In this document: positions 1 to 15,390 of the stretch, piece after piece
Layout: every line of letters begins with the position of its first letter
Position numbering within the stretch: position 1 is the stretch's first letter
NCBI RefSeq assembly: GCF_900115955.1
Contig: NZ_FOYL01000025.1
Coordinates: forward strand, 1-56,608
Source of the DNA: Lentzea waywayandensis
Lineage (GTDB): Bacteria > Actinomycetota > Actinomycetes > Mycobacteriales > Pseudonocardiaceae
Direction of reading: 5' to 3'
DNA length: 56,608 bases
Translations under genes and position numbers: made by a program
The notes under the pieces: model-generated
The model's database searches: none
Told to the model about the DNA's origin: nothing
What the model saw: only the letters and a program-made list of their open reading frames with translations

Positions 1-11
1 GCGAAGCCGAA

Positions 12-1364
12 GACATCCCAGTTGCTGGGGCTGTCAAGCGGCTGCGGTGGTGTGGTGTGCCCAGGCGGTGGTCTCGTCGTAGGTGGTGCGGGTTTTGAGG
101 CAGCCGTGCAGGATGCCGACGAGGCGGTTGGCGAGTTGGCGCAGGGCGGCGTTGTGGCTGCTGCCGCGGGCGCGTTGCTGCTGGTAGTAGGCGCGGGCGC
201 CAGGGCTGACCCGCATGGCGACGAACGCCTGGGCGATCAGGGCGTCGAGGAGCCGGTCGTTGTGGACGTGCCGGGCCCGGACGGTGCGTCTGCGGCCGGA
301 AGCGACGGTGAGCGGGCTGGTGCCGGCGTAGTTCTTGCGGGCTTTCGCGCTGACATAGCGGTCAGGGTCGTCCCCGAACTCGGCGAGCACCCGAGCACCC
401 AGAACCGCGCCCATCCCAGGTTGGGACAGCACGATCTCAGCGTCCGGGTGCCGGCCAAAATGGGCCTCGACCTCGCCCTGCAGGCCGGTGATCTGCTCGG
501 CCAACGCGGCCAGGATCGCGATCGTGGCACGAGTGGTGGCCGCGTAAGCGGCGGTCACCACCGGCGGCCGGCCCAGGTGCTCGGTGCGCAACGCGGCTTG
601 GATCCCGGCGGCCCTGGTGTCGACGTCACGACGCCGGGCCCGCGCCAGCGCGCCGCGGATCTGGTTGAACGACAACCTCTTCGCGGTGTCCGGATCAGCC
701 GCCCGGCCCAGCAGCTCCAGCGTGTCCGGCGCGTCCAGATCAGCAAAGGCTTCCAGCGCGGCCGGGAAGTACTCACGCAAAGAATGCCGCAGCCGCAGCG
801 TGTGGCGGGTGTTGTCCCAGATCAATGTCTTGTGCACCCGCGCGACCACCTTGATGCCCTCGACCTCGGCCGAATCGCCCGCGACCGGCCTCAGCCGGTG
901 GGCATCAGTGCGGACCATGTCGGCCAGCACATGCGCGTCCCCGCATCACTCTTCGCACCCGACACCACATGCCGGTCCCGGAAACGGGCCACCGACAACG
1001 GATTCACCGCGAACACCGTATATCCGGCCGCGACCAGCGCGGCCACCCACGGACCCCGATCCGTCTCGATCCCGACCCGCACCTCCACGTCCTCGACATC
1101 GGCATCACCCGAATGCTCGGCGATCAACGCGTGCAACCGGGCCATTCCCGCCACGCCTTCGGGCAACCGGGCCTTCACCAGACGACGCCCGCCGACATCC
1201 ATCACCTCGACATCATGGTGATCCTCGGCCCAGTCATCACCGATCAGCAACAGCATCTCGCCCTCCCCGCTCGCACCTCACCAGCACCGGCAGCAGCAGC
1301 GGGAGAACCATCAGCGACCTAATGAACAGTGCTCACACCCCTGAGAATGGGCACGACATCCCAG
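12..1364 (-). mobile_element. IS110-family insertion sequence (probable extent)
   Basis: The element is inferred from the IS110-type transposase that fills most of it. The ten bases GACATCCCAG occur at 12-21 and again at 1355-1364, on either side of the transposase. That spacing of about 1.35 kb fits IS110 elements, which lack long terminal inverted repeats. The boundary is an inference and could be coincidental. About 100 bases upstream of the transposase start (1257-1364) are non-coding. In active IS110 elements such a stretch can encode the guide (bridge) RNA. Confidence 0.5.
34..1256 (-). pseudogene. IS110-family transposase, frameshifted
   Basis: The N-terminal part (from 1256) shows the DEDD RuvC-like domain: an early GDDWAEDHHDVEV motif, a VGIETDRGPW motif, then KSDAG. 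The C-terminal part (to 34) carries the Transposase_20 domain, with LSQPGMGAVLGARVLAEFGD and an AGTSPLTVASG stretch that holds the catalytic-serine region of the family. The two parts are in different frames. The break falls in a run of four C on the plus strand at 939-942. One extra base there would restore the expected KSDAGDAHVLADM reading. Joined, the protein would be about 400 residues, normal for the family. The element is probably dead, unless a -1 slip on the four-G run makes the full protein. Confidence 0.85.
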
Positions 1365-1497
1365 CAGCGATCACGTTCTCCCGGCACCAGCGAGGGCACG
1401 ATCTTCGGCAAGGACTCAACAGTCCAGGCGAGCAGAGTGCTCACCCACCAGCACTACCAGAAACGAGCCTGCCAGACGACCGGCCCACCACTCATTA

Positions 1498-1800
1498 GGC
1501 GAGCCGTCCTTACCAAACGGGCCGGGCGGTGGGGTCCCGTCACGAGTCGCACCACAGCTCTTGCTGCATGCAGGTAGGGGTGTCAACTCGACACGCTGTT
1601 CGTCGAGTTGACACCCCTACCTGCATGTGGCCCGCTCCTGGTGCGGCTCGTGACGGGACCCCACCGCCAACGCACCCCTCAAAGCAACGCGCAGCCGCCC
1701 AACCCAACAGGCGTGCCATCAACCCACCCGTGGCGCCCTCCCCCGATCAGATTGCCGGGGGTCTGGGGGCAGAGCCCCCAGGGGAAGCACGCAACGCAAC
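1498..1800. repeat. Palindromic repeat element, copy 1
   Basis: This ~300-bp segment recurs, in the same orientation and nearly identical, at 21617-21916. Its core is a very long inverted repeat. Outer arms are 1526-1546 and 1647-1667; perfect 26-bp inner arms are 1567-1592 and 1602-1627, with a 9-base loop. A second small dyad follows at 1763-1781 (CTGGGGGC, AGA, GCCCCCAG). It lies past the rpoC terminator and before the IS110 element. No protein is credible here. It could be a MITE-like element, a strong bidirectional terminator or a protein-binding palindrome. Confidence 0.85.
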
Positions 1801-1820
1801 AGGCCGCAAGCAAGCCAACG

Positions 1821-1864
1821 CACCAAACAAAACGGCCCCCAGAGCAAAAGCTCCAGGGGCCGTT
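1821..1864 (-). terminator. rpoC intrinsic terminator
   Basis: Twenty bases past the rpoC stop on the minus strand, 15-base arms (1850-1864 and 1831-1845) pair around a TTTT loop with two wobble pairs. A T-rich tract (TTTTGTTT) follows. This is a standard Rho-independent terminator for the rpoB-rpoC transcript. Confidence 0.85.
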
Positions 1865-1883
1865 CCGCACTACAAGCTACGAA

Positions 1884-5780
<3,897 letters not shown>

Positions 5781-5829
5781 GTCTACTCTCTTCCCCTTTT
5801 TAGATCGGTGGCAAAGGAGCTGGTCGGAG

Positions 5830-5870
5830 GGCTGGTGAAGGGGACGCGGGAGGCATCCCCTTCACCAGCC
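5830..5870 (-). promoter_or_regulatory. rpoB-rpoC intercistronic hairpin
   Basis: Perfect 15-bp arms at 5830-5844 and 5856-5870 flank an 11-base loop. They sit in the 100-base gap between rpoB and rpoC. No T tract follows, so it does not look like an intrinsic terminator. An RNA processing or stability element for the rpoBC message is more likely. The pairing is seen directly; the role is inferred. Confidence 0.75.
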
Positions 5871-5880
5871 GGCGAGGTGA

Positions 5881-9366
<3,486 letters not shown>

Positions 9367-9392
9367 GATGCGTCCTTCCAGGGACAGGTAGC

Positions 9393-9421
9393 TGGCTAGA
9401 GCGAACTAGCACGGCTGTCAA
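9393..9421 (-). promoter_or_regulatory. Candidate rpoB promoter
   Basis: Read on the minus strand, a perfect -35 hexamer TTGACA (9421 to 9416) is followed after 17 bases by TAGCCA (9398 to 9393), a weak -10. The start of transcription would be about 20 bases before the TTG start codon. A second weaker candidate, TTGCCC with 17 bases to TTATGC, lies about 50 bases further upstream. Confidence 0.5.
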
Positions 9422-9910
9422 GGGTGCGGCGATGCCCGCATAATCCACGCTCTCGGCGAAGGGCAAGCGGAAAATGGGCAGCGCAAAGGGGCAGTCTAGC
9501 CACGCGCACGGCGACTGTCGAGAGGCACCTGGAAGGACCCTCCTCTTGCTCACCGACAGAGTGACCCTGCATGAGCGCGCAGTCAAGATGTTGCGGGCCG
9601 ATCCACCCTCTGGATGGAGCGCTGTTTACTTGAAGTCACCCATTTGACCTGCACAAACACGTGTACGGCCGATTTGGTGGGAAGTTGGCGGCTTCAAGTG
9701 AACTTACAGAGCGCCACAGGATTTGCTGTGACTGAGATCACGCGTGTCGGGGCTGGCGGAGGGGGTCTCAGCGGTGCTTCTGGGGCTGATTCGACGACCT
9801 CACGGCGGAGTTGATCTTAGGGGACGGAGATCAGGTACCCGTCACCGGCCTGTCCCAAACGACTGGGCGCGGCAGGGGTGGCCAAGGGCTCGCTGCTGGC
9901 TGGCGGCGGT

Positions 9911-10041
9911 GGCTGGCTCGCTGGCGACTGGCTAGCTGGCGGTGGCTGGCTGGCTGGCGACTGGCTAGCTGGCGGTGGCTGGCTGGCTGGCTGGCGGCTG
10001 GCTGACTGGCGGCGGTGGCCTGGCTCGCTGGCGACTGGCGG
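9911..10041. repeat. 33-bp tandem repeat, GGCTGGC-rich
   Basis: Units begin at about 9911, 9944, 9977 and 10017. The first two are 33 bp and nearly identical. The third is expanded by internal GGCT duplication, and the fourth is partial. The repeat is built from GGCTGGC and GGCGACT blocks, which suggests replication slippage in a high-GC intergenic region. Confidence 0.85.
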
Positions 10042-10125
10042 CCAGTTGTCGGCTGGCGGGGAGGCTGCGGATGGCGGGGATGGGACGACGTACGGCATGA
10101 GGGACGACGCTGGCCTGTGCGGTAC

Positions 10126-10200
10126 GGGGTGCGCGTGCGGTACGCACGATGTGTGGGGTGCGCGTGCGGTACGCACGACGTGTGGGGTGCGCGTGCGGGG
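10126..10200. repeat. 29-bp tandem repeat with internal dyad
   Basis: Two units, 10126-10154 and 10155-10183, differ at one base; a partial third follows. Each contains the dyad CGTGCGGTACGCACG. It lies upstream of rpoB and past the end of the mce operon. Confidence 0.85.
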
Positions 10201-10419
10201 TGAGGCGCGCACGCGCGAGGTGAGGCGTGTGCGCACGGTGCAGCCGAGCAGGCGACGGCCACGGTCACCTGGCCGGGCGATTCGCGGCCGAGTTGTCCAC
10301 AGATCGCCGGACAGCCGGTTGACCTGGCGTTTTCGCGGTTACGCTCGTCGTATCGGCGGAGAGTCCCCCTGGGAGGGCGGGGGCCTGCCCTGGGCGCGCG
10401 AAACTTCGCGGCCGACCGG

Positions 10420-11334
10420 TCAGCAGCCCTGCATCTGGCGGTTCTGCTCCGCCGTCGCCCCGAACATCTCCATGTTGTCGATCTTCCAGCGGCCGCCTTC
10501 GTCGATCGCGCTCACGCGGAGCATGGCGGTGCCGCCGCCCGACTGGTTGTCGGTGGTGCGGGTGGTGACCTGGTCGGCGAAGACCAGGACGGTGGCCCGG
10601 CCGTCCTTGAGGGACGACACGGCCGAGGACACCACGCGGACCGTCACGACGAGCTTCTGCTGCGGTGCCACTTCCTTCACCGGGCCGAACACGGCGTTGT
10701 ACTGGCACAGGGCCTTGCCGGTGAGCAGCTCCTTGGCGGCCTTCTCGGTGGACTCCACGTCGGCGAAGTTGTACGAGAACGACTTCTCCACGGCCTCGCG
10801 GATCTGGCCGTTCACCGCCGAGGTGGTGGCGGAGTCGACCAGGGCGGCGTCGTAGGACACCGACTGCGACTTCACCAGGAAGAACGTGCCCAGGCCGCCC
10901 AGCAGGAGTCCCACGAGCACCAGCGCCACCGGCAGCACCCAGGCGACCTTGCCGGTGGGCTTCGGGGCGTCCTCGACGGCGACCGGCTCGGCGGCGGCAG
11001 ACTTCTCAGCGGCGACAGACTTCTCAGCGGCGACAGGCTTCTCAGCGGCGGCAGGCTTCTCAGCGGCGGCAGGCTTCTCAGCGGCGGCGGCCTTCTTCTT
11101 CGGAGCGGCCGGCGGCGTCCAGTCGAGGGCTTCCGGGGCCTTGAGGTCTGCCTCTTCGGCCACCGGCTCCGGCACGACCTCCGACGGCACGGCCTCCTGC
11201 GTCACGTCCTCGACCACCGGCTCCGCGGCCGGCTCGACCACGGGGTCGGCGGACGCGCGCCGGTTCAGGCCGGCCACCTTCGGGCGGCCTCCTGCGGGCG
11301 GGGTGGGGATCGGGCGGCGGCGGGATGGAGGCAC
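10420..11334 (-). CDS. Mce-associated membrane protein with AAEKP repeats
   Basis: This is the last gene of the mce operon and fits the Mas (Mce-associated) pattern. It has a long cytoplasmic N-terminus, one membrane helix (GKVAWVLPVALVLVGLLLGG), and an extracellular NTF2-like domain ending in GRWKIDNMEMFG and a terminal Cys. The N-terminal part carries about six imperfect AAEKPA/AAEKSV hexapeptide repeats. The start is uncertain: TTG 11349, GTG 11340 or GTG 11334. The GTG at 11334 is chosen for its spacing to a GGA sequence upstream. It begins shortly after the preceding mas gene ends, so co-transcription is likely. Mas proteins are thought to stabilise Mce complexes. Confidence 0.75.
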   Translation of the reverse strand: MPPSRRRPIPTPPAGGRPKVAGLNRRASADPVVEPAAEPVVEDVTQEAVPSEVVPEPVAEEADLKAPEALDWTPPAAPKKKAAAAEKPAAAEKPAAAEKPVAAEKSVAAEKSAAAEPVAVEDAPKPTGKVAWVLPVALVLVGLLLGGLGTFFLVKSQSVSYDAALVDSATTSAVNGQIREAVEKSFSYNFADVESTEKAAKELLTGKALCQYNAVFGPVKEVAPQQKLVVTVRVVSSAVSSLKDGRATVLVFADQVTTRTTDNQSGGGTAMLRVSAIDEGGRWKIDNMEMFGATAEQNRQMQGC

Positions 11335-11364
11335 GTGCACTCGTTCCAATCAGCTCTGGCGGAA

Positions 11365-11865
11365 TCAGACGCCTGCCCGCAGCGGACCCAGCTGGCTGAG
11401 CTTCCAGCCGTCCTCGGTGCGGGTGAGCTTGGTCAGGTACCGGTTGATCTTGGTGACCTTCTGTCCCTCGGCGGGAGTCACGGTGCTCTCGACGACGGCG
11501 ATCATCGAGGCGCTGCCGGCGCGGTCGTCCAGCTCGGTGATCGCGGCGTCCAGGACCTTCGACGTCGTCACCGACTTGGCGTCGACCAGCTGCTTCTTGC
11601 GCGAGTCCTTGTCCTTGTCGATCTCCGCGCGCAGGTCGCCGGTGGACGAGCTGAGCCAGCGCTGGAGGTCCTCGTCGACCTTCTTGTAGTCCAGGGTCAG
11701 GAAGTTCGTGATGCCGACCTGGCCGGACCGCAGGGCGTCGTCGCGCGTGGCGGCGTACGAGGACTCCGACGAACTGGCCGCGGAGTACCAGATGAAGCCG
11801 CTGAACACCGCGAACACGAACGCCACCACCGCGAAGACCGCGGCGACCACCGTGAAGACCCGCAC
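11365..11865 (-). CDS. Mce-associated membrane protein (short Mas)
   Basis: This 166-residue protein starts at GTG 11865, overlapping the mceF stop by one base (TAGTG). An N-terminal membrane helix (VVAAVFAVVAFVFAVFSGF) precedes an extracellular domain with the pattern YAATRDDALRSGQVGITNFL and a C-terminal WKLSQLGPL. Both are typical of Mce-associated proteins. A longer in-frame start is rejected because it would run through mceF. It probably helps assemble the Mce transporter in the envelope. Confidence 0.8.
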   Translation of the reverse strand: MRVFTVVAAVFAVVAFVFAVFSGFIWYSAASSSESSYAATRDDALRSGQVGITNFLTLDYKKVDEDLQRWLSSSTGDLRAEIDKDKDSRKKQLVDAKSVTTSKVLDAAITELDDRAGSASMIAVVESTVTPAEGQKVTKINRYLTKLTRTEDGWKLSQLGPLRAGV

Positions 11866-13091
11866 TACTTCTTCTCCTCTGGCAGACCGAGCAGCTGGCC
11901 CAGTGACGTCAGCAACGGCACCTCCGGCGTGGTCTGGCCGGTCGGTTCCTGGCCCGGCTGCGTCGTCGCGTTGCCGACCGGCGTGGTCGGCGTTCCACCG
12001 TACGGCGCATTCTGCGAGCCTCGCACCGAGGTCGCCGACCCGCGCGCGAGAGCGCAGTACGCCTGCGTGTTCAGCGGTGCGGCCGAGGTGTCCCCACCGG
12101 GACGGATGTTCGTGCCCTCGTATCCGACCGTGCACGGCATCGGGTCGAACACGTTCAACGCGAGCCCGAAGTGCGCCGACCCGTCACCGGGAGCCACGGA
12201 GAACCCGCCACCGACGGCGATGGGGTACGTCACCGCGATCTGTTCCAAACCATCACGCCTGGTCACGAGGATGTTCGACGTCGTCAGCAGGTTCGCGAAG
12301 ACCACCCCGAGGTTCGGCCCGCTCTCCTTGAGCAACGCCGACACCTGCTCCGACGCCGGCGGCACGGCCACGATCAACCGCCGCAGGTCGCCGTCGGAGG
12401 CCTTGAGCTGCTCGGCGAGCAACCGCAGGTCACCGCTGAACGACCGGATGGCGCCACCGGACGCGGCCTGCGTGGCCAGCACGATCCGCCCGTCCTTCAG
12501 CAGCTGCGTCGTCTGCGGCAGGTGCTCCTTCGCCGCCGCCGTGAACGCCGCGGTGTTGTCGATCAGCACCTGCAGGTCGCCACCGGTCCCGCTGAACGCC
12601 GTGTGCAGCTCGTCGACGACCGTCCGCAGGGAGTCCGTCGGCACCGACGACGCGAAAGCGTCCAAATTGGACAGCAGCCCGTCGACGGGCGGCGGCGTCT
12701 TGGTGGCCGAGCGCGGAATGACCGACCCCGCCTCCAGGTACGGCGCGCCGTCGCTCTTCGGCCGCAGGTCCACGTACTGCTCACCGACCGCCGACCGGTT
12801 CGCGACGACGGCCTCGGTCTCGGCGGGCACGCGCGGCGCGTCCGAGTCGAGTTCCAGGTCGACCTCGATGCCATCGGACGTCAGCCGCAACTGCCCGACC
12901 CGGCCGATCGTCACGCCGCGATAGGTCACCTCGGCGTTGGTGAAGATGCCGCCCGAGTCCGCGAGCTGCATCGTCACGACCGTGGACGCCGACTTGAACA
13001 GCCCGACGTAGGTCGCGCTGACGTACGAGATGCCCAGCAACGCGACCAGCACGAACGCGCCGATCTTGAGCTTGGTGCCCCGTGTGATCAC
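11865..13091 (-). CDS. mceF: Mce family protein F
   Basis: The protein has 408 residues. One N-terminal helix (KIGAFVLVALLGISYVSATYVG) is followed by an MlaD/MCE domain near residues 35-110 with EVTYRGVTIGRVGQLRL. A helical tail and a proline/threonine-rich end rich in Gln and Gly follow. In Mce complexes six such subunits (A to F) form the tube that carries lipids or sterols to the permease. Its ATG overlaps the mceE stop, and it is the sixth mce gene in order, which sets the F assignment. Confidence 0.9.
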   Translation of the reverse strand: MITRGTKLKIGAFVLVALLGISYVSATYVGLFKSASTVVTMQLADSGGIFTNAEVTYRGVTIGRVGQLRLTSDGIEVDLELDSDAPRVPAETEAVVANRSAVGEQYVDLRPKSDGAPYLEAGSVIPRSATKTPPPVDGLLSNLDAFASSVPTDSLRTVVDELHTAFSGTGGDLQVLIDNTAAFTAAAKEHLPQTTQLLKDGRIVLATQAASGGAIRSFSGDLRLLAEQLKASDGDLRRLIVAVPPASEQVSALLKESGPNLGVVFANLLTTSNILVTRRDGLEQIAVTYPIAVGGGFSVAPGDGSAHFGLALNVFDPMPCTVGYEGTNIRPGGDTSAAPLNTQAYCALARGSATSVRGSQNAPYGGTPTTPVGNATTQPGQEPTGQTTPEVPLLTSLGQLLGLPEEKK

Positions 13092-14227
13092 TTGCGACCA
13101 CCTCCCAGCAGCCCGCCGAGCAGGTCGCCCAGCCCGGACCCGGTGCCCTGCCCGAGGTTCGGCAGCGGGATGTTCGGCATCGGCAACGGCGTGCCCTGCG
13201 ACGGGATCAGCGAGTCGATCGGCGACTGCCGCGACCGGCTGAGGTTGTCGAGCACGGTGCCGAGGTTCAGGTCGAGGTCGATGAACGCGTTGGTGTAGTC
13301 GCCCTTGATGCCGTCGACCGCCTCGTCCGGGAACGGGTAGGTCAGCAGCAGTTCCAGCGACTTCGGCAGGTTCTGCCCCGACTCGGCGAGCTTGGTCAGC
13401 GTCGGCTGCAACGCCTTCAGGCTCGCCACGATGTCGTCACGGCTCTTGTTGACCGTGTCCGTCGCGACGTCGGAGAGCTTGTCCAACGACTGCAACAGGG
13501 TCACGAGCTGCGTGCGCTGCTCCGCCAGCACCTTCAGACCGGGCTCCAGGTCCGTCAACGCCACCGCGATCTTCTCGCGCTGCTGCGCCAGCGTGCCTGC
13601 CAGCCTGTTCATCGAGTCGAGCGCGCGGACGATCTCCGCCTTGTGCTTGTCGAGCTCCCCGACGAACGTGTTGAGGTTGCCCAGCAACGAGCGGATCTCC
13701 TTCTCGTTGCCCTGCATCGCCGCGTTGAGCTCCTTGGTGATGTTCTGGAGCTGCGCGACACCACCGCCGTTGAGCAGCATCGACAACGCTCCGAAGACCT
13801 CTTCGACCTCGGGGTTCCGGTTGGTCCTGTCCAACGGGATCGTGGCGTTGTCGGCAAGCTTTCCGCTGGCGTCCTTCGGCTTCCCGAGCTCCACGAACTT
13901 CTCACCGAGCAACGCCGACTGGCGCAGCTTCGCGAACGCGTTGGCAGGCAGCTGCACGTCGCCGTTGACCAGCATGGTCACCTCGGCGGTCCAGCCGTCA
14001 CCGGCCAGGTCGATCTTCTCGACCCGCCCGACCGGCACGTCGTTGACCTTCACGCCCGCCTGCGGCACCAGGTCCAGCACGTCCTTGAACTGCGCCTTGA
14101 CCCGGTACGGGTGATCACCGACGTCGGCGCCACCGGGCAACGGCAGGTTGTAGACGCCGTCGAACCCGCCGGACCCACAGCCCGACACGAGCAACAACGC
14201 CGTCAGCCCTACGACCAGCTTCCTCAC
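13088..14227 (-). CDS. mceE: Mce family lipoprotein E
   Basis: This 379-residue Mce subunit has a clear lipoprotein signal (LTALLLVSGCGSGG), as expected for the E position (LprK type). The MCE domain follows, with AGVKVNDVPVGRVEKIDL, then long helices and a glycine-rich tail. The ATG overlaps the mceD stop by four bases. It is likely anchored in the outer leaflet of the cytoplasmic membrane as part of the lipid tube. Confidence 0.93.
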   Translation of the reverse strand: MRKLVVGLTALLLVSGCGSGGFDGVYNLPLPGGADVGDHPYRVKAQFKDVLDLVPQAGVKVNDVPVGRVEKIDLAGDGWTAEVTMLVNGDVQLPANAFAKLRQSALLGEKFVELGKPKDASGKLADNATIPLDRTNRNPEVEEVFGALSMLLNGGGVAQLQNITKELNAAMQGNEKEIRSLLGNLNTFVGELDKHKAEIVRALDSMNRLAGTLAQQREKIAVALTDLEPGLKVLAEQRTQLVTLLQSLDKLSDVATDTVNKSRDDIVASLKALQPTLTKLAESGQNLPKSLELLLTYPFPDEAVDGIKGDYTNAFIDLDLNLGTVLDNLSRSRQSPIDSLIPSQGTPLPMPNIPLPNLGQGTGSGLGDLLGGLLGGGRK

Positions 14228-15390
14228 TGGGGCACCCCCGCGAGCGGCAGGGGCAACGGCAGCTTGCCCGCGTTCAGGTCGCTGATGATCTCGGCCGGCG
14301 GCTTCAGCGGAATCGCGCCGGTCAGGATCGGCTCCAGCTGCTTGCAGGTGTTCGTCAGCACCGGCGGCACGTTGTTCGGCGTCGCCTGCTGGATCAGCTT
14401 GCAGATCAGCACGATCGGCGGCTGGTTCAGCTCGTTGATGTTCGCGCGGGTGTCGAGCGTGCCGGACGCCGCGTTGTAGGAGTTCTGCAGGTTGCCCAGC
14501 GCCAGCGGGGCGACGTCGAGGGTCTCCGCCAGCGCGGCCCGCTGGTTCACCAGCACCTGCGTGATCGAGGCGAGCTTGTCCACATTGGACTTGAGCACCT
14601 CGCGGTTGTCCTTGATGAACCCCTGCACGAGTCCCAGCGCGGTCGCGAGCTCCGACAGCGCCGCTCCCAGATCCCCGCGTTCGTCCGCGAGCATCTTCGA
14701 CACGTCCGCGAGCTGCTTGTTGAAGTCGCGCACCTGGCTGTCGTTGGCCGCCAGCATCGCGGTGAACTTCTGCAGGTTGTCGACCGTGGCGAAGAGGTCC
14801 TCTTTGGACCCCGACAGCGTGCGGGTGGCCTGACCGAGGTTCTTCAACGTGTCGTTGAGCGCCTGGCCGTTGCCTTCGAGGTTCGCGGCCGCCGAGTTCA
14901 GCAGGTCCGCCAGTGCTCCGTCGGCATTCGCGCCGTTCGGGCCCAGCGCGGTCGTGAGCTTGTCGAGCGACGAGTACAGCTCGTCCAGCTCGACCGGCGT
15001 CGCGGTGCGCTCGCGCGGGATCACGGCGTTGTCGGCCAGCGTCGGCCCGCCGGTGTAGGCGGGCGCGAGCTGCACGTACCGGTCGCTGACCACGCTCGGC
15101 GAGACGACGACGGCCTGCGCGTTCTCCGGCACCCGCACGTCGCGGTCGACGGTGAACACGACCTTCACGGTCTTGCCCTCGGGCGTGACCTCGTCGATCG
15201 TGCCGACCTTCACGCCCAGGATCCGCACGTCACCGCCGGGGTAGACGCCGACGGCCGCCGCGAAGTGCGCGGTGACCTTGCGCCCGTTCATCCCGTTGAA
15301 GACCCACCAGAGCCCGGCCGTGACGACCAGCGCGAGAACGCACGCGATCGCGATGAACCGGCCGACCTTCGAGTTCGCCACTTCAGTCAT
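14224..15390 (-). CDS. mceD: Mce family protein D
   Basis: The start is the ATG at 15390 (MTEVANSKVGRFIAIA), which overlaps the mceC stop in an ATGA. This gives 388 residues. A single N-terminal helix (FIAIACVLALVVTAGLWWVF) precedes the MCE domain with GGDVRILGVKVGTIDEVTPE. A long helical region and a short tail follow. It is the fourth mce gene. An upstream in-frame extension is an artefact of reading through mceC. Confidence 0.92.
   Translation of the reverse strand: MTEVANSKVGRFIAIACVLALVVTAGLWWVFNGMNGRKVTAHFAAAVGVYPGGDVRILGVKVGTIDEVTPEGKTVKVVFTVDRDVRVPENAQAVVVSPSVVSDRYVQLAPAYTGGPTLADNAVIPRERTATPVELDELYSSLDKLTTALGPNGANADGALADLLNSAAANLEGNGQALNDTLKNLGQATRTLSGSKEDLFATVDNLQKFTAMLAANDSQVRDFNKQLADVSKMLADERGDLGAALSELATALGLVQGFIKDNREVLKSNVDKLASITQVLVNQRAALAETLDVAPLALGNLQNSYNAASGTLDTRANINELNQPPIVLICKLIQQATPNNVPPVLTNTCKQLEPILTGAIPLKPPAEIISDLNAGKLPLPLPLAGVPQ

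Larger units (their letters stand above)
1257..1883. other. Gene-free region between IS110 transposase and rpoC
   Basis: This 627-base stretch has no credible gene. It holds the non-coding upstream end of the IS110 element (to about 1364), about 130 bases of unassigned sequence, palindromic repeat copy 1 (1498-1800), and the rpoC terminator (1821-1864). Open frames crossing it run antisense to rpoC or through the palindrome, and show no family features. Confidence 0.8.
9367..10419. other. Gene-free, repeat-rich region upstream of rpoB
   Basis: This 1053-base gap separates the end of the mce operon from rpoB. It holds the rpoB promoter region, an inverted pair ACTTGAAG and CTTCAAGT near 9630 and 9695, a 33-bp tandem repeat (9911-10041) and a 29-bp tandem repeat (10126-10200). 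Open frames here translate the repeats into low-complexity WLAG strings and lack a convincing start, so they are not called genes. Confidence 0.75.

Noticed and set aside
12..1364. Inverted terminal repeats for the IS110 element
   Set aside because: None seen; IS110 elements commonly lack them. The short direct repeat is offered only as a possible boundary.
9878..10855. Plus-strand open frame with WLAG repeats before rpoB
   Set aside because: It translates the 33-bp tandem repeat and then runs antisense to the mas gene; there is no family signal.
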